Source: Nanobdellati archaeon
GTDB lineage: Archaea > EX4484-52 > JAADEF01
Assembly: GCA_015520895.1 (NCBI GenBank)
Contig: WAPH01000007.1
Location: 1-12,546, forward strand
DNA: 12,546 nucleotides
Direction of reading: 5' to 3'
Shown in pieces: positions 1-6,361 of this stretch. Numbering within the stretch: the first letter of the stretch is position 1; every line of letters begins with the position of its first letter. Position numbers and translations under genes: made by a program. Below the pieces are notes generated by a model. It was given only the letters and a program-made list of their open reading frames with translations. It was not told the DNA's origin and did no database searches.

Positions 1-2
1 CT

Positions 3-1031
3 ATTACACAAGCTATTAGACCTATTAACGAAAAAGAAGAAAAAGCTAAATTTTTTAAAAATAAAGAAAATAATGACCCTAAATTTAAATATGAGGTAAT
101 AATATTACCCTCAAAAAAGCAGATAAGTCATATCAAGGATAAAATCAAAGATTTTCATGATAAAGAAATACGCAAATTATACAAAGATATTCCTTTATGC
201 TTAAGAAACGAAATAAATTTGCTTTCTTCCATTAATACAAACGATTTTGTTAAATATTCTGTAAAAATATACGGAAAACCGAAGAAAAAATATGTAAAAA
301 TCGCTGATGAAATTGCAAGCATAGATGTTCCAAGGGATACAACTCAAGGAATAATAAAAGGGGAAACTTTAAAGGATATATTTAAAGATATGTTGCATGA
401 ATACTATAAGGTTAACGAATGGAACATCATATTAAGTAACAATTACACCACAACAGTATATTCTAATAGAAAAATAATAGAAATAAATAAAGATAGATTA
501 TTCAGTATAGAAGAAGTCAAAAGATTGCTTAATCATGAAATAAATGTTCATGTTCTCCGCGCCATAAATGGCTCTCATCAATTATTTAAAATATTAAGTA
601 TAGGCTTACCTAAGTACCTCTTAACCGAAGAAGGCTTGGCAGTCTATATGGAATTTAAATCAGATATAGCAACAAGCATTTATCCTTTAAAATTAAGAGC
701 CGCACGATTATTAAGTGTGAATATGATGCTTAAAGGACATAGTTTTGTTGATACATATCATCGCATTAAAGAATACGGGTTTGATAAAGAAACAACGTGG
801 TCAATTGTAACCAGGGTTTTCAGGGGGGGAGGATTAACAAAAGATCATATATATTTCCAAGGTTATTATGAAATACAGCAATTCTTAAAAAAAGACGAGC
901 ATAAAAAACTTATTCAACTTTATACAGGTAAAATAGGCTTACAACATCTCAAATTAATTGAGATATTAAAGGAAAAAAGATATATTTACGAACCTAAAGT
1001 ATTGCCAGAGACTTTAAAAGAAAATATTTAA
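3..1031 (+). CDS. DUF1704 / MATCAP-family metallopeptidase, 5'-truncated by window edge
   Basis: The frame is open from position 3 to the TAA at 1029-1031, giving 342 residues with no start needed inside the window. The N-terminal part reads AIRPINEKEEKAKFF and then DPKFKYE, which resembles the start of the DUF1704 conserved region, so the TTG at 219 is not the true start. The zinc site HEINVH lies at nt 534-551 (HExxxH). It is followed by HVLRAING and, about 27 residues on, by LLTEEGLAVYMEF. The EEGLA stretch is the counterpart of the QEGLA motif that names one bacterial subfamily, and its glutamate is the likely third zinc ligand. Eukaryotic relatives (MATCAP) remove C-terminal tyrosine from tubulin; the archaeal substrate is unknown and I infer none. 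It is the only plus-strand gene and ends 3 bp from the convergent rpl37e. No signal peptide can be judged because the N-terminus is missing. Family assignment is fairly sure, function is not. Confidence 0.85.
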   Translation: MTQAIRPINEKEEKAKFFKNKENNDPKFKYEVIILPSKKQISHIKDKIKDFHDKEIRKLYKDIPLCLRNEINLLSSINTNDFVKYSVKIYGKPKKKYVKIADEIASIDVPRDTTQGIIKGETLKDIFKDMLHEYYKVNEWNIILSNNYTTTVYSNRKIIEINKDRLFSIEEVKRLLNHEINVHVLRAINGSHQLFKILSIGLPKYLLTEEGLAVYMEFKSDIATSIYPLKLRAARLLSVNMMLKGHSFVDTYHRIKEYGFDKETTWSIVTRVFRGGGLTKDHIYFQGYYEIQQFLKKDEHKKLIQLYTGKIGLQHLKLIEILKEKRYIYEPKVLPETLKENI

Positions 1032-1034
1032 ATA

Positions 1035-1229
1035 TTATCTCGATCTCACAACAACACTACCTATCTTAACCTTTGTTTGCCATCTATAAGTCTTTATACG
1101 AGAACTTCTACCAAATCCACAAGATGCACAATAACCTTTTTGAATATGAAAACTTTTATTACCACATCTCCTGCATATCTTATGTACAGGCTTATTACGC
1201 TTACCGAAGGAAGGCTTACCTTTACTCAT
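1035..1229 (-). CDS. rpl37e: Large ribosomal subunit protein eL37 (L37e)
   Basis: This 64-residue protein is the usual size for archaeal eL37, a small zinc protein of the large subunit that contacts 23S rRNA. It opens with [21 protein letters not shown], the family signature. It carries two CxxC pairs (Cys19/22 and Cys34/37, the second within [13 protein letters not shown]), forming the zinc ribbon. The ATG start at 1227-1229 is preceded by GGTG, which directly follows the lsm stop codon, so it is translated from the lsm transcript. The 11-bp spacing and the Lsm-L37e pairing are common in archaea. Its 3' end almost touches the convergent metallopeptidase gene. Identification is certain. Confidence 0.97.
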   Translation of the reverse strand: MSKGKPSFGKRNKPVHKICRRCGNKSFHIQKGYCASCGFGRSSRIKTYRWQTKVKIGSVVVRSR

Positions 1230-1240
1230 AGTCTAGCACC

Positions 1241-1456
1241 TTATTCAGCCGAGACGTAAACAATAGAGTCTCCGCGAATGAGTAAAGTATTTAACTTAAT
1301 TACTTTATTCTCATCCTGAAGTTCTGCATTATCCAACCATAAATTCAGATGAATATCTAAGGCTTGTAATGTCCCGGTAATTTGTTTACCATTCTTTAAT
1401 ACTACTAATACATTTTTACCTCTTGCCTTATTAAGAGCATCTAACGGTCTTTTCAT
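1241..1456 (-). CDS. lsm: Sm-like archaeal protein (SmAP/Lsm)
   Basis: The 71-residue protein is a single Sm fold of normal length. The Sm1 motif spans about residues 13-44 (GKNVLVVLKNGKQITGTLQA, then DIHLNLWLDNA, with the Asp and Asn that line the RNA pocket). Sm2 is at about 57-68 and contains LIRGDSIVYV, where Arg-Gly completes the uridine-binding site. Archaeal Sm proteins form heptameric rings that bind U-rich RNA, and roles in RNA processing or turnover are inferred from the family. The ATG at 1454-1456 has GGGGTG about six bases upstream, which supports this start. It is the first gene of a two-gene unit with rpl37e and is separated from mcm by 80 bp that contain a likely promoter. Confidence 0.96.
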   Translation of the reverse strand: MKRPLDALNKARGKNVLVVLKNGKQITGTLQALDIHLNLWLDNAELQDENKVIKLNTLLIRGDSIVYVSAE

Positions 1457-1480
1457 ATCAACACCCCGACTTATAAAAAA

Positions 1481-1512
1481 CTAATATAGAAAAAAGTTTT
1501 AAAAAGTTTTAG
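1481..1512 (-). promoter_or_regulatory. Candidate TATA region for lsm-rpl37e
   Basis: The 80-bp gap between mcm and lsm contains, on the plus strand, an exact tandem 10-bp repeat AAAAAGTTTT (1491-1510). Read on the minus strand this gives AAAACTTTTT twice, forming CTTTTTAAAA boxes that resemble archaeal TATA elements. The boxes lie 35-55 bp before the lsm ATG, which leaves room for a short leader carrying the GGGGTG ribosome site. This is inferred from composition only; in AT-rich DNA such boxes also arise by chance. Confidence 0.4.
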
Positions 1513-1518
1513 AGCACA

Positions 1519-1540
1519 CTAAAAAATCTTTATTTTTTAG
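1519..1540 (-). terminator. Perfect 8-bp inverted repeat across the mcm stop codon
   Basis: CTAAAAAA (1519-1526) and TTTTTTAG (1533-1540) are exact inverted copies separated by six bases. The second arm includes the mcm TAA stop. On the minus-strand transcript the distal arm ends as a U-rich stretch (ATTTTTT), which resembles the U-tracts used by archaeal RNA polymerase to terminate. The stem is nearly all A-T and therefore weak as an RNA hairpin, so this is only a possible terminator between mcm and lsm. Confidence 0.3.
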
Positions 1541-3585
1541 ACTTTTTTAACATACCCGTGGCGTGGTTGATAAATATCACCCATCTTTTCTAATTTTGCA
1601 AGTAATTTTTCTACATCATCCATACCATGTTGTTTAGCTACCTCTACGATTTCCTCTATAGGCACCATTCCCTCAGGCAATCTTTTCTCCATATCCTCTA
1701 TAAGTTTAAGTAAAAGCATCATCTTATTACGTTGAGATGTTGTTGTGCCTGTTTCTATTCGATCTATATCAAACACTCCTGTCTCTGGATCATAACCTAA
1801 GGTTTGCATAAATTCTTTAATAAGATTAATAGCTCGATTCACATCTCTTTTAGTTACTTTTTCACTTAATCTTACCTTAGCAGATGCTTCTGCTAACCTT
1901 ATAATGGCTTCTAATTGCCTTGTTGTAATAGGAACTGCTTTTACTTCCCCTTGCTGATTGTATTTATTACGTAATCCCACATAAAATTCCTCAATCATTT
2001 TTTCTGCTTGTTTCGTCATCTTAGGCTTGATATGTTTGCGAGCATAAGAAATGTATTTCCTAAAGAGATCTGGATCTATAGCAGGTTCTGTTTCTTCCGG
2101 TTCCTCATGCATCTTTAATATATGCTTAACTAATTTTAGATCCCTATCTTTATCAGGTCTATCCACTATGGGAAATATGAGATCAAATCGCGAAAGAAGA
2201 GTCTCAGGCAAGTCTATTTGTTCTGCCAAACTCGCAGCATAAGGATCAAATCTACCATATTTAGGATTAGCTGCTCCTAAAATAGTTGTTTGAGCGTGAA
2301 GCGTTGCTTGGACATTTGCTTTGCTAACTGTTACGGTTTGTTGCTCCATCACTTCATGCATAGCACTTCTATCTTCTTTACCCATTTTATCTAACTCATC
2401 AATACATGCTATACCTTTATTTGCTAAAACCAAAGCTCCTGCTTCTAATGCCCACCCTCTCACAAACTCATCCCTAACCACTGTAGCTGTTAATCCCGCA
2501 CCTGATGCTGATTTACCTACAACATAACGAGCTTTAGGAGCTAAATTAGCGACATATTTCAAGATCTGAGATTTACCTGCACCTGGATCTCCTACTAAAA
2601 GAATATGTATGTCTCCTCTTGTTACTACACCATCTTTTCTAACTTTTCTCACCCCTCCAAAAAGTTGCAATGCTATAGCCAACTTTATAGTTTCATATCC
2701 ATAAATGCTAGGAGCTATGCTTTTCACCAACTTATTGTATATCTCCGGATCCTTCGCAAGATCTTGAATCTTTTCTAAGTCATCTTCTGTAAGTTCTACT
2801 TCCTCAAACTCTTTTTCTATACTCTCAACATAATTAGCTTCTATATAAATATCTCTTCTTTTGGTCTCGCCTTTAACTTTAGGTAAGGACATATCCTTCA
2901 GAATTCCATATATCCTTATTTTTCTACCTGGAATGATCTTTTTTTGAAATTTCGGATCTACTAAATCATCACGTAAAAACACACCTATTTTCCGAGGTTG
3001 TGGGTCTTCACCTAACTCTTCTGGTAACTCCTCTACCTCTATTCTTTGAACATCTCTCATCTTTCGTTCAATAATTTCGAATCCTTTCTTATTACCACAT
3101 GCAGGACAAACTGCAGGTTTCTTGAGAGTATCTTTTGTTTGAGCAACCGCTATTTTATTTCCACAAACACTACATTCAAAGATTGCTTGAATTATTTCTG
3201 GTCTTACTTCAGAAGCTTGCTTTATTATACCATCAACTACAATAAACTTATGAAGATGAGCACTACGAATATTTCTTATCTCTACCTTTATGCTCTCAGG
3301 TAGATTAGTAAATCTTATTCTAAGGTTTCTATCCCCTAGTAAAGGATGATTGCTCAAAGCATTTTCTGCCAAAGCTATAAGTTCATCAGGTTTATCGAGT
3401 AATAGTTCTGCTACTCTTGTATCAAACTTATCTAATTCCTCGTAATCCACTAAAGCACATCCTAATTCTTCAGAATATTCTAAAAGCTTAGATTCGTAAG
3501 AACTAGTAAAAAAATTCTCAAATATCTCAGTTATCTCTGCATAATCTAATTCATTTTTCTCATCATCTATAAATTCGTTATTCAT
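1537..3585 (-). CDS. mcm: Replicative DNA helicase MCM
   Basis: At 682 residues this is a full-length archaeal MCM, the hexameric 3'-5' helicase that unwinds DNA at replication forks. The N-terminal domain carries a zinc ribbon with Cys138, Cys141, Cys160 and Cys163. The AAA+ core has Walker A GDPGAGKS (332-339), Walker B IACIDELD (392-398), a sensor-1 Asn in GAANP (about 440) and the arginine finger in SRFD (465-468). The last ~70 residues look like the usual winged helix. No intein interrupts the ATPase core, a site where archaeal MCM genes often carry one. The ATG at 3583-3585 is preceded directly by TTAGGT with no well-spaced Shine-Dalgarno, so translation may be leaderless or weakly initiated. 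It sits 44 bp after rps4e, where rpl5 would normally follow. Confidence 0.98.
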   Translation of the reverse strand: MNNEFIDDEKNELDYAEITEIFENFFTSSYESKLLEYSEELGCALVDYEELDKFDTRVAELLLDKPDELIALAENALSNHPLLGDRNLRIRFTNLPESIKVEIRNIRSAHLHKFIVVDGIIKQASEVRPEIIQAIFECSVCGNKIAVAQTKDTLKKPAVCPACGNKKGFEIIERKMRDVQRIEVEELPEELGEDPQPRKIGVFLRDDLVDPKFQKKIIPGRKIRIYGILKDMSLPKVKGETKRRDIYIEANYVESIEKEFEEVELTEDDLEKIQDLAKDPEIYNKLVKSIAPSIYGYETIKLAIALQLFGGVRKVRKDGVVTRGDIHILLVGDPGAGKSQILKYVANLAPKARYVVGKSASGAGLTATVVRDEFVRGWALEAGALVLANKGIACIDELDKMGKEDRSAMHEVMEQQTVTVSKANVQATLHAQTTILGAANPKYGRFDPYAASLAEQIDLPETLLSRFDLIFPIVDRPDKDRDLKLVKHILKMHEEPEETEPAIDPDLFRKYISYARKHIKPKMTKQAEKMIEEFYVGLRNKYNQQGEVKAVPITTRQLEAIIRLAEASAKVRLSEKVTKRDVNRAINLIKEFMQTLGYDPETGVFDIDRIETGTTTSQRNKMMLLLKLIEDMEKRLPEGMVPIEEIVEVAKQHGMDDVEKLLAKLEKMGDIYQPRHGYVKKV

Positions 3586-3629
3586 ACCTAATAAATAGTT
3601 AAAAATTTTTAAGAAAATTTAAGAGAATA
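3586..3629 (-). promoter_or_regulatory. AT-rich gap before mcm with TATA-like palindrome
   Basis: The 44-bp gap between the rps4e stop and the mcm start contains TTAAAAATTTTTAA at 3599-3612, a perfect 14-bp palindrome. Its near edge lies about 14 bases and its centre about 20 bases upstream of the mcm ATG; the TTAAAAATT half centred near -23 is close to where a TATA box would sit for a leaderless or very short-leader mRNA. That would fit the absence of a spaced Shine-Dalgarno before mcm. The T-stretches could equally serve to end the ribosomal transcript. The choice cannot be made from sequence alone. Confidence 0.35.
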
Positions 3630-4343
3630 TCACTCTCTAACTTTCAATACTGGTTTATCTTTACCTATAACGAAAACATAATCTTTTAAGGTTCTAATTT
3701 CTTCACCTCTTTCACCTTCTAGAACTATTCTATTAGGTTCTAGACCCCTTATATTAATTATCTCTTTAACTTTAGCTATCTTTCCTCTCCACCTACCACC
3801 TATGATCATCACAAGCATTCCTTCTCTTAAAGGTAAATGATCTAAAATCTTTTGGCCTTCTATCTCAAAAACTATGGTGTCTCCTACTTTATATTTATTA
3901 CCTTCCTCATAATCTAAAAAGAAGTTTCTTCCATCATGTAAAGTTAATTGGATCTTTCCCTTTTTAGCTAACTTTTTAAATCTTATTTTTCCCATTTTCT
4001 TTTTTGCGTCACTTGCGTCTATTTTAACAAGGTTTAATAAACCTCTGCTATCATATACTACCCTATATTTTTCACCAGTAGCAGTAACTTGTAAAACGTC
4101 CATTAAACCTACGGGTGTTTTAATGTCTCTACTTGCTTTTCCATCTATAAGAAACATACCTTTTCTTGCTGCTTTCCTTGCCTCTTTATAACTTAAAGCA
4201 TAACCTAAAATATCTCTAATTATATGGCCTAAAGGTATTGACTCTCCTTTAGGATGCTTACCAGGCCTAGGAGAGATGGCAAAAGTCCTTACTTTTTTTG
4301 GTACTCTTATATGTTCGCTCGCAACTAATCTCTTCAAATGCAT
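3630..4343 (-). CDS. rps4e: Small ribosomal subunit protein eS4 (S4e)
   Basis: The 237-residue length is typical for archaeal eS4. The start MHLKRLVASEHIRVPKK is the family signature. A central S4-like RNA-binding region (about 40-100, including YKEARKAARKG and LIDGKASRD) is followed by a KOW segment near 173-207 (REGMLVMIIGGRWRGKIAKV). It binds 16S rRNA in the small-subunit body. The ATG at 4341-4343 follows AAGGTGAT in the 13-bp gap after rpl24. It is the last ribosomal gene of the cluster here; in most archaea rpl5, rps14 and others come next, but mcm does instead. Confidence 0.98.
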   Translation of the reverse strand: MHLKRLVASEHIRVPKKVRTFAISPRPGKHPKGESIPLGHIIRDILGYALSYKEARKAARKGMFLIDGKASRDIKTPVGLMDVLQVTATGEKYRVVYDSRGLLNLVKIDASDAKKKMGKIRFKKLAKKGKIQLTLHDGRNFFLDYEEGNKYKVGDTIVFEIEGQKILDHLPLREGMLVMIIGGRWRGKIAKVKEIINIRGLEPNRIVLEGERGEEIRTLKDYVFVIGKDKPVLKVRE

Positions 4344-4356
4344 GTCATCACCTTAA

Positions 4357-4743
4357 TCATTCTTTAAACCTTTTTTTATCTTCAAGGTTAAGATCAACAA
4401 TCATTAAATTTGAAGGATGTAAAGGTATATGCTTCTCTTCCCCTTTAACGTTCTTTCTTTTAGCAACATCTACATAAACACGCAATTTTTTAGTCATAAC
4501 TTTTATAACTTCTCCTACTTGACCTTTAAAATCACCTCTAAGGATTTTAACTTTATCGCCTTTTCTTATAACAACTGCATTCTTTTTTAATTTTTCTTTT
4601 AAATCTTTTGATAGCATCGCCTTTAACATTTTCCTCTTAATATGTAAAGGAGCATTATATACATATTTTCTTTGTTTGGAAGGATCTTTACTAGATCTCC
4701 ACGATTTACTCCACTTAGTTGCGTGTTTCACAATGCGCATCAT
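4357..4743 (-). CDS. rpl24: Large ribosomal subunit protein uL24
   Basis: With the start chosen here the protein has 128 residues, close to the archaeal norm. Diagnostic stretches are SKQRKYVYNAPLHIKRKML and the KOW motif around VIRKGDKVKILRGDFKGQVG. uL24 is an early-assembly protein binding 23S domain I. The frame can be extended six codons to an ATG at 4761, but the sequence TAAGGTGATTTTTATGATG places a strong Shine-Dalgarno four bases before the ATG at 4743, so the extension is leader. The adjacent ATG at 4740 is equally possible. The TAA inside that string is the rpl14 stop, so stop and ribosome site overlap. Confidence 0.96.
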   Translation of the reverse strand: MMRIVKHATKWSKSWRSSKDPSKQRKYVYNAPLHIKRKMLKAMLSKDLKEKLKKNAVVIRKGDKVKILRGDFKGQVGEVIKVMTKKLRVYVDVAKRKNVKGEEKHIPLHPSNLMIVDLNLEDKKRFKE

Positions 4744-4753
4744 AAAAATCACC

Positions 4754-5152
4754 TTAAACAATGATTCTAGCTATTTTTCCTATAGTAGGGAATCTTTCTA
4801 CAGCTTCTCGTGCAACAACCTCCTTCACTTCTTTTCCTTTAGGTTCTAATTTATCAGTCATTAAAACAACAGCATTATCTTCGAATTTAACTGTAATACC
4901 ATTAGGTCGCTTATAAGGCATGCGTTGCCTTACGATTACCGCTGGAAAAACTTCATTTCTAATTTTTACATCACCTTTTTTAACAGTCACAATAACTACA
5001 TCACCTACGCCGGCTTTAGGAATACGGCGTCTAATCCCTTTATAACCTTTAACAGCTATAACCTCGACTTCTTTTGCCCCAGTATTGTCTATACACTTTA
5101 ATCGTGCTCCTACGTTAATACCACGAGTAACATTAGAGGATATTGCTTTCAC
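4754..5152 (-). CDS. rpl14: Large ribosomal subunit protein uL14
   Basis: The protein has 132 residues from the start chosen here. It begins (V/M)KAISSNVTRGINVGA, which matches the archaeal uL14 opening MKxISxxVTRGL, and contains CIDNTGAKEVEVI and KGYKGIRRR. uL14 sits at the intersubunit face, binds 23S rRNA and contacts GTPase factors. An upstream in-frame GTG at 5161 is possible, but GGTGA at 5158-5162 lies exactly five bases before the GTG at 5152, and the family alignment also favours the latter. With this start the gene follows the rps17 stop by one base, indicating translational coupling. GTG initiation is unusual within this cluster. Confidence 0.95.
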   Translation of the reverse strand: MKAISSNVTRGINVGARLKCIDNTGAKEVEVIAVKGYKGIRRRIPKAGVGDVVIVTVKKGDVKIRNEVFPAVIVRQRMPYKRPNGITVKFEDNAVVLMTDKLEPKGKEVKEVVAREAVERFPTIGKIARIIV

Positions 5153-5153
5153 T

Positions 5154-5516
5154 TCACTCACCTAATTTCTCTATTACAACAAACGATTTGGTCTTGCTGA
5201 TGGGTTTAGTTTCTCCAATCTTAACTAAATCCCCTGCTTTTAACAAAATACAAGGAGGAACATGAACTGTTACTTTAGTCTTAGCACGCATGTATCTCCT
5301 ATATTTTTTAGATTTTTTAATATAGCTCCACTCAACCACGGCCGATTTACTCATACGCGTTGACACTACTTTACCAACAAAAATTCTCCCTCTTATCTTA
5401 ATATGGCCGTGCCATGGACAATTAGGATCATTACAAACCTCTTTAGGAGGAGTAGCATCTATACCTATATCTCTTACTTTCTCATTCAAATCTGTTTTTT
5501 CTACGGATGTGCTCAT
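5154..5516 (-). CDS. rps17: Small ribosomal subunit protein uS17
   Basis: The protein has 120 residues. Archaeal uS17 features visible are CNDPNCPWHGHIKIRGRIF, then GKVVSTRMSKSAVVEW, and a late VPPCILLKAGDLVKIGETKPISKTKSFVV. It is a primary 16S rRNA binding protein of the 5' domain. An in-frame GTG at 5522 would add two residues, but GGTGA lies six bases before the ATG at 5516, so that ATG is preferred. The Shine-Dalgarno includes the rnp1 TGA stop, giving tight coupling. The N-terminal ~25 residues (STSVEKTDLNEKVRDIGIDA) match the archaeal extension of this family. Confidence 0.96.
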   Translation of the reverse strand: MSTSVEKTDLNEKVRDIGIDATPPKEVCNDPNCPWHGHIKIRGRIFVGKVVSTRMSKSAVVEWSYIKKSKKYRRYMRAKTKVTVHVPPCILLKAGDLVKIGETKPISKTKSFVVIEKLGE

Positions 5517-5522
5517 TTTCAC

Positions 5523-5843
5523 TCACCACAACACTTTATAAGGTTTAGGCAATCTTTTTTTAATACGCTCTTCTGGCCTTCCAATTAAAATATCACCATA
5601 AATTTTAATAATCTTGCCGTATAATTTGAATTTAAACCAAGTACTCTTCTTTATAACCCTCTTTTTTTTACCCTCGCAATCTATTAAAAAGGTATTGCGA
5701 GTCTCATCAATAATCTTACACCACTTTAACTTAAGGTTGTCACCAACTGCCTTTGATTCTATAATCATAACATCCTTGCCTATTAAAGGTAACCTAAAAT
5801 AATCTTCTGGACGAATCCTATCCAACTTCGATGCTGTTTTCAT
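5523..5843 (-). CDS. rnp1: RNase P protein component 1 (Rpp29/Pop4 family)
   Basis: At 106 residues this is a normal archaeal Rpp29, one of the proteins that bind RNase P RNA for tRNA 5'-end maturation. Family landmarks are LIGKDVMIIESK, then IDETRNTFLIDCEGKKKRVIKK, and the C-terminal GDILIGRPEERIKKRL, which is nearly invariant. The ATG at 5843 follows GGAAGGTTTTA and is better than the in-frame TTG at 5858. This start puts 26 bp of the gene inside the 3' end of the aIF1 gene in another frame, the longest overlap in the cluster. Its position between aIF1 and uS17 is the standard archaeal arrangement. Confidence 0.94.
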   Translation of the reverse strand: MKTASKLDRIRPEDYFRLPLIGKDVMIIESKAVGDNLKLKWCKIIDETRNTFLIDCEGKKKRVIKKSTWFKFKLYGKIIKIYGDILIGRPEERIKKRLPKPYKVLW

Positions 5844-6132
5844 TAAAACCTTCCTCAATAAGGAGTTTCCTAACCTTGGATAAATGATTACCTTGTAATT
5901 CTATCCTCTTATCTTTGTATGTTCCCCCACATGCTAGTTTTTTCTTAAACTTCTTAAGGAGTTTTTTAACATCAGTAAGTTTATCATCTATTCCTTCTAT
6001 AACAGTAACAAACTTGCCAAACCTTTTTTTCTCCACGTATATCTTAATCTTTACAGTCTCCTTGGATAACGTCTCGCATATGCATAAATCCTTAGGTAAA
6101 CCACATACATTACATACTTCTTCTGCAGTCAT
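5818..6132 (-). CDS. sui1: Translation initiation factor aIF1 (SUI1)
   Basis: The protein has 104 residues with a SUI1 fold. The N-terminus has a zinc knuckle (Cys7, Cys10, Cys17, Cys19 in CNVCGLPKDLCIC). This is followed by KIYVEKKRFGKFVTVIEGID and LACGGTYKDKRIELQGNH, the conserved core with the basic loop that contacts the P-site region. aIF1 supports start-codon selection on the small subunit. The ATG at 6130-6132 has AAGGG nine bases upstream, a weaker site than its neighbours. It follows rpl29 by 17 bp and overlaps rnp1 at its 3' end. Confidence 0.97.
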   Translation of the reverse strand: MTAEEVCNVCGLPKDLCICETLSKETVKIKIYVEKKRFGKFVTVIEGIDDKLTDVKKLLKKFKKKLACGGTYKDKRIELQGNHLSKVRKLLIEEGFNENSIEVG

Positions 6133-6149
6133 AACTATGAACCCTTATA

Positions 6150-6359
6150 TTATAATTTCAATCCATGTTTTTGATAAAGCAACATTTTTATTCTAGCAAT
6201 TTGCCTTTTATATTTTTTAATAATAGATGGATTTTCGCTACTTACCCCTGAAGTCAATTTTGCTTTTTCAGCCATTAACTTTTTTTGAATTTCATGCAGT
6301 TCTTTTATCAAATCCTCTTTATTTTTTTCCATCAAAACATTAAATTCTTTACTTCCCAT
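6150..6359 (-). CDS. rpl29: Large ribosomal subunit protein uL29
   Basis: The 69-residue, highly charged, helical protein matches archaeal uL29: KNKEDLIKELHEIQKKLMAEKAKL in the first hairpin helix, then KYKRQIARIKMLL in the second. uL29 binds 23S rRNA near the exit tunnel and helps form the docking site for signal recognition particle. An in-frame ATG at 6365 would overlap the rps3 stop as ATGA, but GGTGA directly abuts it with no spacer, while the same GGTGA is six bases from the ATG at 6359, so the latter start is taken. Confidence 0.95.
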   Translation of the reverse strand: MGSKEFNVLMEKNKEDLIKELHEIQKKLMAEKAKLTSGVSSENPSIIKKYKRQIARIKMLLYQKHGLKL

Positions 6360-6361
6360 GA

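Noticed and set aside
219..221. TTG start for the DUF1704 gene at 219.
   Set aside because: The frame is open and family-like back to position 3; no Shine-Dalgarno precedes the TTG. The true start is outside the window.
1537..3585. Possible intein or frameshift in mcm.
   Set aside because: Walker A, Walker B, sensor and arginine-finger motifs are contiguous and the length is normal for an uninterrupted MCM.
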